From: Thalassospira lucentensis
GTDB lineage: Bacteria > Pseudomonadota > Alphaproteobacteria > Rhodospirillales > Thalassospiraceae
NCBI RefSeq assembly: GCF_011806425.1
Contig: NZ_JAATOV010000001.1
Span: 186,001-250,000 of the forward strand
Direction: 5' to 3'
Length of the DNA stretch: 64,000 nt
The translations under genes and the position numbers were made by a program. Shown here one piece after another: positions 26,300 to 34,998 of this stretch. Under the pieces are notes generated by a model. The model searched no databases, was not told the origin of the DNA, and saw only the letters and a program-made list of their open reading frames with translations. Each line of letters begins with the position of its first letter. Within the stretch, counting starts at the first letter, position 1.

Positions 26300-27058
26300 T
26301 TGAACAATTCCTCATATCCAATAAATCGTCGCCGTTTTCTGGCCGGGATGGGCGCCATTGGTGCGGGCGCAATTGCGTCTGGCAGCATGTTGGCCACCCT
26401 GAAATCGGCGCTGGCATCCAACATGATTGGGGCCGGAAAGGACGATGTCCTTTTGGTCATTGACGTCCAGAATTGCTTTTTGCCGGGCGGGACATTGCCG
26501 GTAAGCGATGGTGATCAGATCATTCCGATCATCAACAAACTTGGTCAGAAATTTAAAAACGTCGTTTTTACCCAAGACTGGCACACGCCGGGTCATGAAT
26601 CTTTTGCCTCAAGCCACGCGGGCAAAGCACCGTTTGACACGGTTGAGATGGATTACGGAACGCAAGTTTTGTGGCCAGATCACTGTGTGCAGGGAACAGA
26701 GGATGCCAAACTTGCGGCGGGCCTTGATATCCCGCACGCGCAGCTGATCGTTCGCAAGGGCTATAACAGCGCCGTTGATAGCTATTCAGCCTTTGTCGCC
26801 GCGGACGGGAAAACCAAAACCGGCCTGACCGGCTATATGAAAGAGCGCGGCCTTCAGAACGTTTATATGTGTGGCCTTGCGACAGATTTCTGCGTCAATT
26901 GGTCTGCACAGGATGGCCGCAAAGCAGGTTTGAATGTTGCGGTGATTGAGGATGCTTGCCGTGCGATTGATTTAAATGGCTCGCTTCAGGCAGCTTGGGA
27001 CGCGATGAAGGCATCTGGTGTCAAGCGCATGCAATCGTCCGAAATCCTGACATCGTAA
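26300..27058 (+). CDS. pncA: Nicotinamidase (isochorismatase fold) with Tat signal
   Basis: Nicotinamidase deamidates nicotinamide to nicotinate for NAD salvage. The catalytic triad is visible: Asp in LLVIDVQNCF, Lys in VRKGYNSAVDS, Cys in TDFCVNW. Metal ligands are in DWHTPGHESFASSH. I choose the TTG at 26300-26302 (AGGAAGG five bases upstream), giving 252 residues; a 307-residue reading from 26135 has no ribosome site. The N-terminus then carries a twin-arginine signal (NRRRFLAGMGAIGAGAIASG) and an Ala-rich segment ending SALAS, so the enzyme appears to be exported folded, unusual for PncA. A 17-bp terminator hairpin follows. Confidence 0.88.
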   Translation: MNNSSYPINRRRFLAGMGAIGAGAIASGSMLATLKSALASNMIGAGKDDVLLVIDVQNCFLPGGTLPVSDGDQIIPIINKLGQKFKNVVFTQDWHTPGHESFASSHAGKAPFDTVEMDYGTQVLWPDHCVQGTEDAKLAAGLDIPHAQLIVRKGYNSAVDSYSAFVAADGKTKTGLTGYMKERGLQNVYMCGLATDFCVNWSAQDGRKAGLNVAVIEDACRAIDLNGSLQAAWDAMKASGVKRMQSSEILTS

Positions 27059-27064
27059 AGATCA

Positions 27065-27110
27065 CGTGCGCAGGTGCTTTGGGGGTATCGATGCAAAGCA
27101 CCTGCGCACG
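27065..27110. terminator. Perfect 17-bp hairpin between convergent genes
   Basis: The arms at 27065-27081 and 27094-27110 are perfectly complementary with a 12-base loop. The position between the convergent pncA and nitrilase genes suggests a shared terminator. Confidence 0.7.
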
Positions 27111-27141
27111 GATTTATTAAGGGACGCGGCGTAGCGGGACC

Positions 27142-28074
27142 TTAGTCCGGTTTGCGCACGGTCACATGGTTCGCCGTCCAGCCGCCCGGCCAAACTTCGG
27201 CATCACCACCGCGCAAATTGCGGACAATGCCCACCGGCACGTCTTTGGCGATCAGCATTTCGCCATCGCCGCCATCATCAAAGGCCGGTTCGGTTTGTGC
27301 AAAGATGCCGGTATGGCCCAATGCTGGCTCGCACGGGGTAAAGACAGAACAGCCGGAATAGTTTGTCGGGTTCTGGGTCGTATTGATCGCCGTTCCTGTC
27401 GTGCCGCAGGCCGCAACAATGGTCATCAGCTCAACAGCGCGCGCCTTGGCACAGCTAAATACACGATGGTAGCCCGATGGGGTCGCGGTCATTGATGGCA
27501 CCAACAGCAAATCAATATCAAGCGGCGCGATCAAACATGACAGTGCCGGCATTTCGATATCAAGGCAGATCAAAACCGCAATTTTCAGTCCACGCCATTC
27601 AATGACGTTAAAGTGCTTACCCGGCGTCAGAAACCAATCATCAGGTTCCTGTTCGCCCGGTGTCAGCGACAGTTTATCCTGATTGATCGCGTCACCCTCG
27701 GGCGTGAAGATCAAGGCACTATTTGTCTGACCCTTTTCCGGGTTGCTGGCATCGATGTGCCACGGCGTGCTGCCCGCCACCAGGAACATATCGTGTTTCT
27801 TGGCTAGCTTGGCCGCATGGTCACGGGCCACGGGTGCCTGATCCGCCATCCATGCCATTTCCTGATTGGGTTTAAGGCCATCTGGCTTAAACGCCATCCA
27901 GTGTTCGCTGGCATATTCGGGCATGACGAAAACCTTCGCGCCCTGCTGGGCGGCCTCAGCCATTTTGCCATCGACGTGGCTGGCCCAATCGGCCATGTCG
28001 CTGATGGGTTTGCCAAGGTTGGTCGACCAAAGGGCAATGGTAACGTGATCAGGGAACGAGGCGGGCGACGTCAT
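27142..28074 (-). CDS. Carbon-nitrogen hydrolase (nitrilase superfamily)
   Basis: A 310-residue cytosolic amidase-type enzyme. The Glu-Lys-Cys triad is recognisable: Glu in FVMPEYASEHW, Lys in the region before NVIEWRGL, and Cys in AVLICLDIEMPALS. The usual fold ends with NTTQNPTNYSGCSVF. It is the last gene of the polyamine transporter cluster, 95 bases after the binding-protein gene with a strong hairpin between. N-carbamoylputrescine amidase would suit the context, but the cysteine block differs from AguB (CWDQWFPE), so I leave the substrate open. Confidence 0.82.
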   Translation of the reverse strand: MTSPASFPDHVTIALWSTNLGKPISDMADWASHVDGKMAEAAQQGAKVFVMPEYASEHWMAFKPDGLKPNQEMAWMADQAPVARDHAAKLAKKHDMFLVAGSTPWHIDASNPEKGQTNSALIFTPEGDAINQDKLSLTPGEQEPDDWFLTPGKHFNVIEWRGLKIAVLICLDIEMPALSCLIAPLDIDLLLVPSMTATPSGYHRVFSCAKARAVELMTIVAACGTTGTAINTTQNPTNYSGCSVFTPCEPALGHTGIFAQTEPAFDDGGDGEMLIAKDVPVGIVRNLRGGDAEVWPGGWTANHVTVRKPD

Positions 28075-28108
28075 GATATTTTCTTTCTGTCGATGGGGGC
28101 ATGGATGC

Positions 28109-28152
28109 GACCTGTTCCGGCAACCGCAAAGACGGCAGCGCCGGAACAGGTC
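28109..28152 (-). terminator. 13-bp hairpin after the polyamine-binding protein gene
   Basis: GACCTGTTCCGGC (28109-28121) pairs perfectly with 28140-28152 around an 18-base loop. There is no T-run, so it may be a partial terminator or an mRNA stabiliser that lowers expression of the amidase relative to the transporter. Confidence 0.55.
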
Positions 28153-28169
28153 ATATTCTTCAGACCAAC

Positions 28170-29210
28170 TTAGCTTTTAAGCTTGGTCCAAACGCGGTTA
28201 CGCAGATCACGCGCCTTGACCGAGCAATTCTGCCCCGGGATCAAAAGATCAGCATATTCTTCGGGCATGTTCACCGCAGGATCGCTGTTCATGGATGGGT
28301 CCATAAACTCGCCACTTCCTTTGATCGAATTCATGTAGCCCGCATAGTTTGATGCTTCGGCTGCATTTTCCGGTTCCATCATCCAATTGAGGAAGATTTT
28401 GGCGTTTTCCATGTTCGGCGCACCGGTCGGAACAACAAAGTGATCCGCCCAATAGGTCAGGCCTTCTTTTGGATAGACAAACACAGCGTCTGGAATGCTT
28501 TCCTTGGTGCGGTGTGCGGCACCGTTCCACTGCATGTGCATGGTGACCTCGCGCGCAGACATACGGTCGATCGTACCCTCAGAGCTATACACCGCGATGT
28601 AAGGTTTCTGCTTAAGAAGAACGTCGAGGACCTTTTGCGCCTCGGCCGGGTCTTCGGTGCATTTCTCAACACCTGCATAGTAAGACGCCGCATTGAACAT
28701 TTCGACTTCGTCGTTCAGCGCGCCGATTTTGCCACGGAATTCTTCACGCGGTTCAAAGAATTCTTTCCAGCTGCGTTCCATTTTGGCATCGGTTGCCGAT
28801 GCGTCATAGGTAAAGCCAGTCGTGCCCCAAAGATAGGTGACGGAGTATTTACGATCCGGATCGTATTTCATCGTGTCGTGTGGCTTGGCGACATTTTTGA
28901 AATTGGCAAAGTCCTTGGCATCGATCTCGGTTGCCAGGCCTTCTTTGATCATCACATCGACCATATAGTCAGACGCAACCGCTACGTCATAGCCAGATGC
29001 ACCGGCCTGAAGTTTTGCCAGCAAGGTTTCGTTGGAATCATAGACATCAAGCGTGACCTTAATGCCCGTTTCCTTTTCGAACTTTTCCATCAGTTCCGGC
29101 GGAAAGTAGTTCGACCAGTTATAGAAAAACAGCTCACCATCTGCTTTTGCCGATCCCACGGACAACACGGCAAGAGCAGATGCGCCTAGGATTACAGACC
29201 GAAATTTCAT
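28170..29210 (-). CDS. potF: Polyamine ABC transporter, periplasmic binding protein
   Basis: A 346-residue secreted solute-binding protein of the PotD/PotF family that delivers putrescine or spermidine to the permease. Signal peptide MKFRSVILGASALAVLSVGS ending AKA is followed by the family start GELFFYNWSNYFPPELMEKF. DVAVASDYMVDVMIKEGL and YLWGTTGFTYDASA (ligand-site blocks) and the C-terminal WMMEPENAAEASNYAGY are visible. It is third in the operon order ATPase, permease, permease, binding protein. PotF versus PotD cannot be decided by eye; a related 4-aminobutyrate or opine system is possible. Confidence 0.9.
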   Translation of the reverse strand: MKFRSVILGASALAVLSVGSAKADGELFFYNWSNYFPPELMEKFEKETGIKVTLDVYDSNETLLAKLQAGASGYDVAVASDYMVDVMIKEGLATEIDAKDFANFKNVAKPHDTMKYDPDRKYSVTYLWGTTGFTYDASATDAKMERSWKEFFEPREEFRGKIGALNDEVEMFNAASYYAGVEKCTEDPAEAQKVLDVLLKQKPYIAVYSSEGTIDRMSAREVTMHMQWNGAAHRTKESIPDAVFVYPKEGLTYWADHFVVPTGAPNMENAKIFLNWMMEPENAAEASNYAGYMNSIKGSGEFMDPSMNSDPAVNMPEEYADLLIPGQNCSVKARDLRNRVWTKLKS

Positions 29211-29291
29211 CGTAGTCTCCCTGTTATGGACGGTACTTTATTTTTCTATGCGCCCAGCCCGCCCAGAAACCGGACACCCAAAACGGACACG

Positions 29292-30086
29292 TTAGTAACG
29301 AATGCGATCAATGATGAATGAGATGCTGACAAAGACAATCGATACCAACAGCATCATCGCCGATATGGCGTTGACTTCCGGGGTGATACCAATGCGGATC
29401 ATGCCAAAGATATAAATCGGAAGCGTCGTCGCCCCGGCCCCACCGACGAAGTATGAAATCACAAAATCATCCAGCGAGATGATAAAGGACAACATTGCAC
29501 CCGACAAAATACCGGGCCACAGCAAAGGTAAGGTGACACGACGAAACGCCTGCCATTCATTGGCATAAAGATCGTTTGCCGCCTCGCGAAGCGACGGGTC
29601 CATCCCTTCGATCCGGGCACGGATCGGTAGATAGGCAAACGGAATGCAAAAGACCGTATGCGCGATAATGATCGTCACCAGACCAAGCTTGATGCCAATG
29701 GCAACAAAGAACAGCAAGGTTGCAATCGCGGTGACGACTTCGGGGACCAACAACGGCAATGCCAAGATCGCCGACACACCGGTTTCACCGCGAAAACGCC
29801 CACGTGACATGCCCATCGCTGCAAGGGTCGCGGCAATGGTGGCAATTACCGTTGCCGAAATTGCGATCACCAGCGAATTTTTGGCAGCCCTCAGCATGTC
29901 ATCGTTGGACAATGCCGCGACATACCAATCGGTGGTAAAGCCGGTCCAGATGGTGGCCAATCGGTTTTCGTTAAACGAAAGCGCGATCAGAATCACAATC
30001 GGCAGATACAAATAGGCAAAGAACAACATTGCCGTCGAAGTAATCCCGCGAAAACGCCATAACGGGTTGGAGGCATCGACCTTCAT
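29292..30086 (-). CDS. potI: Polyamine ABC transporter permease (PotC/PotI type)
   Basis: A 264-residue inner-membrane permease with six helices. The EAA loop that contacts the ATPase is SLREAANDLYANEWQAFRRV followed by TLPLLWPGIL. The N-terminal YLYLPIVILIALSFNENR is the PotC/PotI hallmark. It overlaps the preceding permease gene by 4 bases (ATGA), so translation is coupled. It works with the PotB/H-type permease to form the channel for the binding protein encoded next. Confidence 0.92.
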   Translation of the reverse strand: MKVDASNPLWRFRGITSTAMLFFAYLYLPIVILIALSFNENRLATIWTGFTTDWYVAALSNDDMLRAAKNSLVIAISATVIATIAATLAAMGMSRGRFRGETGVSAILALPLLVPEVVTAIATLLFFVAIGIKLGLVTIIIAHTVFCIPFAYLPIRARIEGMDPSLREAANDLYANEWQAFRRVTLPLLWPGILSGAMLSFIISLDDFVISYFVGGAGATTLPIYIFGMIRIGITPEVNAISAMMLLVSIVFVSISFIIDRIRY

Positions 30087-30973
30087 ATCTTTTCCTCCGG
30101 CAATGATTTGAATTTGAGCGAATAGGCCAGCATGGCAATTAGCACAAGCGCCAACAATACAAAGCCAAGCCCGGCCCCAAACGGCCAGTTACGTGCAGCG
30201 CCAAACTGGCTGCCGATCAGGTTGGCAATCATCATAAACTTGCCACCGCCCAACAGTTCTGGCGTGACATAGGCGCCAAGGCACGGAATGAACACAAGAA
30301 TACAGCCCGCCGCAATGCCCGGTGCCGCAAGTGGCAAAATGACACGTTTCATGGCACGGCGTTTATCCGCGCCAAGGTCAAAGGCCGCTTCGACCAAGCG
30401 ATGATCAAGCTTTTCAAGGCTGGCGTAAATCGGCAGCACCATGAACGGCAAATAGGTATAAGTCAGGCCAATCGACACGGCATAGGGCGTATAAAGGATA
30501 TCCAGCCCACCGGTTTCAATCCCGGCCCAGTTCAGTACCCCGTCGATCAAACCACCATTGCGCAGCAACAGCATCCAAGCGTAGTTGCGCACCAAAATGT
30601 TGGTCCAAAACGGGATTGTGACCAAGAAGATCAGGAAATTGCGTCGGCCTTGCGACTGCATGGAAATGTAAAACGCGGTCGGAAATCCAAGCAACAGCGC
30701 AAAGACCATGGTCATGGCCGACAAGCCAAAGGAACGGACAAAGATTTGGATGTAATCGGTGTTGAGCACCAGATTATCCATCAGATCGCGTTCAAACAGG
30801 AAATTGACGTAGGCATCAAACGAGAATGCCCCCAAATTCCCCCCGCCGTAATCACCGCGTTCCAAAACCGAAACATAGGCCATCTGCATCAGCGGGACGG
30901 CCATAAAGAATGCGATATAAACGACAGCCGGTGCGATCAGCCAAAATCGTTTACTACGAAACAACTTTCCCAT
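30083..30973 (-). CDS. potH: Polyamine ABC transporter permease (PotB/PotH type)
   Basis: A 296-residue permease with six helices and the PotB/PotH pattern: an N-terminal helix AVVYIAFFMAVPLMQMAYVS, a periplasmic loop, ILVRNYAWMLLLRNGGLIDG before helix 4, and the EAA loop VEAAFDLGADKRRAMKRVIL with PLAAPGI. It starts 2 bases after the ATPase gene stop, and its own end overlaps the PotI gene. Together with the other permease it forms the transmembrane channel. Confidence 0.92.
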   Translation of the reverse strand: MGKLFRSKRFWLIAPAVVYIAFFMAVPLMQMAYVSVLERGDYGGGNLGAFSFDAYVNFLFERDLMDNLVLNTDYIQIFVRSFGLSAMTMVFALLLGFPTAFYISMQSQGRRNFLIFLVTIPFWTNILVRNYAWMLLLRNGGLIDGVLNWAGIETGGLDILYTPYAVSIGLTYTYLPFMVLPIYASLEKLDHRLVEAAFDLGADKRRAMKRVILPLAAPGIAAGCILVFIPCLGAYVTPELLGGGKFMMIANLIGSQFGAARNWPFGAGLGFVLLALVLIAMLAYSLKFKSLPEEKI

Positions 30974-30975
30974 GA

Positions 30976-32070
30976 TCAGTCCACCAATACACGAATTGCT
31001 TCGGCCGGGACGACAACACCAACACGGTCGCCTTTGCCAAACGGTGCGGTCGCGCCATCACCGTTTTGCATCCGCACCGTGACGGGTGCGCCACCATCAA
31101 GATCCACGCGGTAGGTCGTGTCTGTGCCAAAATAAGTGATCGACGAAATCGTGCCGCCCAGTTTGTTATCAAGCGGTGCATTTGCATCGGTGATGGTCAG
31201 ACGTTCAGGACGGATCGAAACACTGACATCCTTGGTCTTAGCCGGAGTGATATCGGCAGCAAGGTTCACAACGCGCCCTTCGCCAAAGCTGATTGCGCGC
31301 CCGCCATTGGCGGCATCGACAAGATCCCCGCGCAAGAAGTTACTGTCGCCAATGAAGTCGGCAACAAAGCGATGGGTGGGTTGTTCGTATATGTCACGCG
31401 GTGCGCCAACTTGCAGGATTTCGCCCGATTGCATCACGGCAATCCGGTCTGACATCGCAAGGGCTTCTTCCTGATCGTGGGTCACGAAAACAAAGGTAAT
31501 GCCGGTTTCGGTTTGCAGACGTTTAAGTTCGATCTGCATTTCCTTGCGCAATTTCAAATCAAGGGCCGAAAGCGGTTCATCAAGCAGCAACACCTTAGGC
31601 GCAGGTGCAAGGGCACGGGCCAAGGCGATACGTTGTTGCTGGCCACCGGAAAGCTGATTTGGAACGCGGTCGCCATAGTCGGCAAGCTGCACAAGTTCAA
31701 GCATTTCATCCGCGCGTGCATTGGCCGCATCGCGCGAGATGGATTTCATTTCCAGGCCAAAGGTGATGTTTTGACGCACCGTCAAATGCGGGAAAAGCGC
31801 ATAGGACTGGAACACCGTATTAATCGGCCGTTTGAACGGCGGCAGGTCATTAAGTTCCTGCCCTTCGAGCAAAATTTTTCCAGACGTCGCCTGTTCGAAC
31901 CCGCCAATCAAACGCAGCAAAGTGGTTTTGCCGCACCCGGACGGGCCCAACATTGTGAAGAATTCATTCTGAAAGATGTCGACAGATACGTCTTTGAGGG
32001 CGGTGACTTTGCCAGCCCCGGACCCAAAGGTTTTGCCAACAGACTGAGCAGAAATTACGACTTCCGACAT
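30976..32070 (-). CDS. potA: Polyamine ABC transporter ATP-binding protein
   Basis: A 364-residue ABC ATPase. The start MSEVVISAQS at 32068-32070 has AGGGG six bases upstream; an upstream extension of 35 codons is not family-like. Walker A is GPSGCGKTT, the signature is LSGGQQQRIALARALA, Walker B is VLLLDEPLSALD, the H-loop is FVFVTHDQEEALAMSD. The C-terminal TOBE domain (about residues 285-364) carries SIRPERLTI. It is the first gene of the transporter operon; about 220 bases upstream to the CaiB gene must carry the promoter. Confidence 0.94.
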   Translation of the reverse strand: MSEVVISAQSVGKTFGSGAGKVTALKDVSVDIFQNEFFTMLGPSGCGKTTLLRLIGGFEQATSGKILLEGQELNDLPPFKRPINTVFQSYALFPHLTVRQNITFGLEMKSISRDAANARADEMLELVQLADYGDRVPNQLSGGQQQRIALARALAPAPKVLLLDEPLSALDLKLRKEMQIELKRLQTETGITFVFVTHDQEEALAMSDRIAVMQSGEILQVGAPRDIYEQPTHRFVADFIGDSNFLRGDLVDAANGGRAISFGEGRVVNLAADITPAKTKDVSVSIRPERLTITDANAPLDNKLGGTISSITYFGTDTTYRVDLDGGAPVTVRMQNGDGATAPFGKGDRVGVVVPAEAIRVLVD

Positions 32071-32293
32071 GCACATCCCCTGTTTGTATTTTTTAAAAGG
32101 ATATAAAATATTCAGATAGTTGCAATTCGCGACGCGTGAAAATGTGCGGATTTTCATAAATTCCGCAACATCCACTCACGATCATACACCTGATGTATTT
32201 AAGTTGCGTCAGGCTACCACTTTTTAAAATTTTCCGCAGCGCACAAATGAAGCATCCCTCTTTTGCAGGGTGCAAACTGATACGAACGGATGA

Positions 32294-33517
32294 TCAGATG
32301 ATTCCGGCACTGCGCAGTTTTGCGATCTGCTCATCGCTGAGATCCGCGACCTTGCGCAGAATTTCATCACTGTGCTGGCCCAACATTGGGGCGGCGGCTT
32401 CGCCCGAAATCGGGGTTTTGGAGAACTTGATCGGGTTGGCAACTGTCGGGACTTTACCCGCTGTTGGATGATCAAGATAACGAACCATATCCCGGTGCTG
32501 AACCTGCGGATTATCAAACACCCGATCAAGGGTGTTGATCGGACCACAGGGCACGTTGGCCTTTTCAAGGGCATCAATCCATTCATCGGTGGTTTTCGCC
32601 ACCATCGCACGCCGGATCAGGGGCACGAGTGTTTCACGATGCGCCACCCGCGACCGGTTGGTTGCGTATCGCTCATCCAATGGCAATTCATCCAGACCAG
32701 CAACTGCGCAGAAACTTTTGAACTGGCTGTCATTGCCAACAGCCAAGATCAGATAACCGTCTGCCGACGGGAATGCTTCGTAAGGCACGATATTGGGGTG
32801 CGCATTGCCCAAACGACCGGGGGCGTTCCCGGTGGTTAAATAGTTCATTGCCTGATTGGCAAGAACGGCGGTTTGCACATCGAGCAACGCAAGGTCGATA
32901 TATTGCCCCTCGCCCGTGGCATCACGGTGACGTAGGGCGGCAAGAATACCGATGGTGGCATAAAGCCCGGTAAAGATATCAGCCACAGCCACACCGACCT
33001 TCATCGGCTGCCCGCCGGTAACGCTATCAGGTGCGCCGGTGATGCTCATGAGCCCACCCATGCCCTGAATCATGAAATCATAGCCCGGCCGGTCTTTGTA
33101 TGGGCCGTCCTGCCCAAACCCGGTGATGGAGCAATAAACAAGCTTGGGATTGATTTTGCACAGCGACGCATAATCAAGGCCATATTTGGCAAGACCGCCG
33201 ACCTTGAAGTTTTCCAGAACCACATCACTTTCGGCCGCCAGATTGCGAACGATTTCTTGTCCTTCGGGCTTGGTAATATCGACCGTCAGGGATTTCTTGC
33301 CACGGTTTGCCGTCAGGTAATAGGCAGCTTCGGTGGTGTCATTTCCGGCTTCGTCCTTGGCAAAGGGCGGGCCCCAGCCGCGCGTATCATCGCCCGCACC
33401 GGGACGTTCGATTTTGATGACCTCAGCACCCATATCAGCAAGGGTTTGGCTGGCCCATGGCCCGGCCAACACACGCGAAAGGTCAAGAACCCGAAGGCCA
33501 GAAAGCGCGCCAGTCAT
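32294..33517 (-). CDS. CaiB/BaiF family (class III) CoA-transferase
   Basis: A 407-residue enzyme that moves CoA between carboxylic acids. It opens LSGLRVLDLSRVLAGPWASQ with TLADMGAEVIKIERPG, the standard start of the family, and holds the catalytic Asp in QYIDLALLDVQTA. GYDFMIQGMGGLMSITG and the C-terminal IKFSKTP are also typical. It lies 90 bases downstream of glutaryl-CoA dehydrogenase with a hairpin in between, the same pairing as human SUGCT and GCDH, so succinate (or hydroxymethylglutarate):glutarate CoA transfer, which activates glutarate, is the best guess. Confidence 0.9.
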   Translation of the reverse strand: MTGALSGLRVLDLSRVLAGPWASQTLADMGAEVIKIERPGAGDDTRGWGPPFAKDEAGNDTTEAAYYLTANRGKKSLTVDITKPEGQEIVRNLAAESDVVLENFKVGGLAKYGLDYASLCKINPKLVYCSITGFGQDGPYKDRPGYDFMIQGMGGLMSITGAPDSVTGGQPMKVGVAVADIFTGLYATIGILAALRHRDATGEGQYIDLALLDVQTAVLANQAMNYLTTGNAPGRLGNAHPNIVPYEAFPSADGYLILAVGNDSQFKSFCAVAGLDELPLDERYATNRSRVAHRETLVPLIRRAMVAKTTDEWIDALEKANVPCGPINTLDRVFDNPQVQHRDMVRYLDHPTAGKVPTVANPIKFSKTPISGEAAAPMLGQHSDEILRKVADLSDEQIAKLRSAGII

Positions 33518-33562
33518 CTACGTATCCCGGAAATAGCGAAAACAGAAAATGCGATCAGGACT

Positions 33563-33599
33563 CAAAACGGGCGGAAGCTTTGTGCCGCCGCCCGTTTTG
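33563..33599 (-). terminator. 12-bp hairpin between gcdH and the CoA-transferase
   Basis: CAAAACGGGCGG and CCGCCCGTTTTG pair perfectly (33563-33574 with 33588-33599), just after the gcdH stop on the minus strand. It may end or reduce read-through into the CoA-transferase gene. Confidence 0.6.
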
Positions 33600-33606
33600 A
33601 TTTTAC

Positions 33607-34797
33607 TTAGCCCTCAGACGAGAAGGCCTGAATGCCGGTCTGAGCCCGACCAAGAATCAGCGCGTGAATGTCATGCGTTCCTTCGTAGGTATTGACCGCT
33701 TCCAGATTCATCGCATGGCGAATGACGTGGAATTCATCGGCAATCCCGTTACCGCCGTGCATGTCACGTGCAACGCGGGCAATATCAAGCGCCTTGCCGC
33801 AGTTGTTACGCTTCATCAGCGAAATGGATTCCGGTGCGCCGGTGCCGGCATCAAGCATACGACCAAGCTGCAAGGCACCTTGAAGGCCCAGCGTGATTTC
33901 GGTCTGCATGTTTGCCAGTTTCAGCTGAACCAGCTGATTTGCGGCCAACGGACGACCGAACTGTTTGCGATCAAGGGTATATTGACGTGCCGCATGCCAG
34001 CAGAATTCAGCAGCACCCATCGCACCCCAAGCAATGCCGTAACGTGCTTTGTTCAGGCAACCGAACGGTCCGCCAAGGCCCTTAACATTGGGCAGCATGT
34101 TTTCTTCGGGGACGAAAACGTTGTCCATGACGATCTCGCCGGTGATCGACGCACGCAGGGAAAACTTGCCTTCGATTTTCGGTGCGGACAGACCTTTCAT
34201 GCCTTTTTCAAGGATGAAGCCGCGAATGACACCGTCGTCATCTTTGCCCCACACCACGAAAACATCGGCAATCGGGCTGTTGGTGATCCACATTTTGGCA
34301 CCCGAAAGGGTGAAACCACCATCCGTCTTGCGCGCACGGGTCTTCATGCCGCCCGGATCGGAACCGTGATCAGGCTCGGTCAGACCAAAACAGCCAACCC
34401 ATTCGCCGGTTGCAAGTTTCGGAAGGTACTTTTTACGCTGGTCTTCGCTGCCATATGCAAAAATGGGATGCATCACGAGCGAGCTTTGAACCGACATTGC
34501 CGAGCGGTAGCCGGAATCAACACGTTCCACTTCGCGTGCGACCAGACCATAGGCAACATGGTTAACCCCCGGCCCGCCGTATTCTTCGGGGATGGTCGGG
34601 CCAAGCAGGCCAAGTTCGCCCATTTCGGTCATGATTTCGCGGTGGAAAATCTCGTGCCGGTTGGCTTCAAGAACGCGGGTCTGAAGGTTTTCCTGGCAAT
34701 ATGCGCGCGCCGCATCGCGGATCATGCGCTCTTCTTCGCTCAACTGATCTTCAATCAGGAGCGGGTCTTCCCAGTGAAAAGGTGCGCGGCTGGCCAT
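33607..34797 (-). CDS. gcdH: Glutaryl-CoA dehydrogenase
   Basis: An FAD enzyme that oxidises and decarboxylates glutaryl-CoA to crotonyl-CoA in lysine, tryptophan and glutarate breakdown. The start [20 protein letters not shown] at 34795-34797 has AGGA eight bases upstream and is the conserved family start. Acyl-CoA dehydrogenase signatures are [20 protein letters not shown] and [12 protein letters not shown]. The catalytic base is the Glu in [15 protein letters not shown]. The decarboxylase-specific arginine lies near [18 protein letters not shown], typical of GcdH. 396 residues, normal length. Divergent from a LysR regulator. Confidence 0.95.
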   Translation of the reverse strand: MASRAPFHWEDPLLIEDQLSEEERMIRDAARAYCQENLQTRVLEANRHEIFHREIMTEMGELGLLGPTIPEEYGGPGVNHVAYGLVAREVERVDSGYRSAMSVQSSLVMHPIFAYGSEDQRKKYLPKLATGEWVGCFGLTEPDHGSDPGGMKTRARKTDGGFTLSGAKMWITNSPIADVFVVWGKDDDGVIRGFILEKGMKGLSAPKIEGKFSLRASITGEIVMDNVFVPEENMLPNVKGLGGPFGCLNKARYGIAWGAMGAAEFCWHAARQYTLDRKQFGRPLAANQLVQLKLANMQTEITLGLQGALQLGRMLDAGTGAPESISLMKRNNCGKALDIARVARDMHGGNGIADEFHVIRHAMNLEAVNTYEGTHDIHALILGRAQTGIQAFSSEG

Positions 34798-34947
34798 ATG
34801 CCTGGTCCTCTTATGAAATTTGTGAAAACAAAACAGGGGCAACGCCATAGAAGGGCGAGACGACGTTACCCCTGAAAGCTATATCGCTTATAAGGGTAAG
34901 CTAGGAATTGGCAGCGGAAGTTGCAAATGATAAAAGTGATTTAGGTT

Positions 34948-34971
34948 ATGCATAAAACTCATAATGTGCAT
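34948..34971. promoter_or_regulatory. Candidate LysR operator upstream of gcdH
   Basis: ATGCA (34948-34952) and TGCAT (34967-34971) form an inverted repeat in the shared promoter region between gcdH and the LysR gene. The spacing suits a LysR-type recognition site. Not proven. Confidence 0.45.
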
Positions 34972-34998
34972 TCATTTGTTTGTAATTAGGACCCCCGT

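Noticed and set aside
33664-34875. A 403-codon open frame on the plus strand across gcdH
   Set aside because: It is antisense to a clear glutaryl-CoA dehydrogenase whose motifs lie on the minus strand; it has no recognisable domain and is a by-product of the codon pattern.
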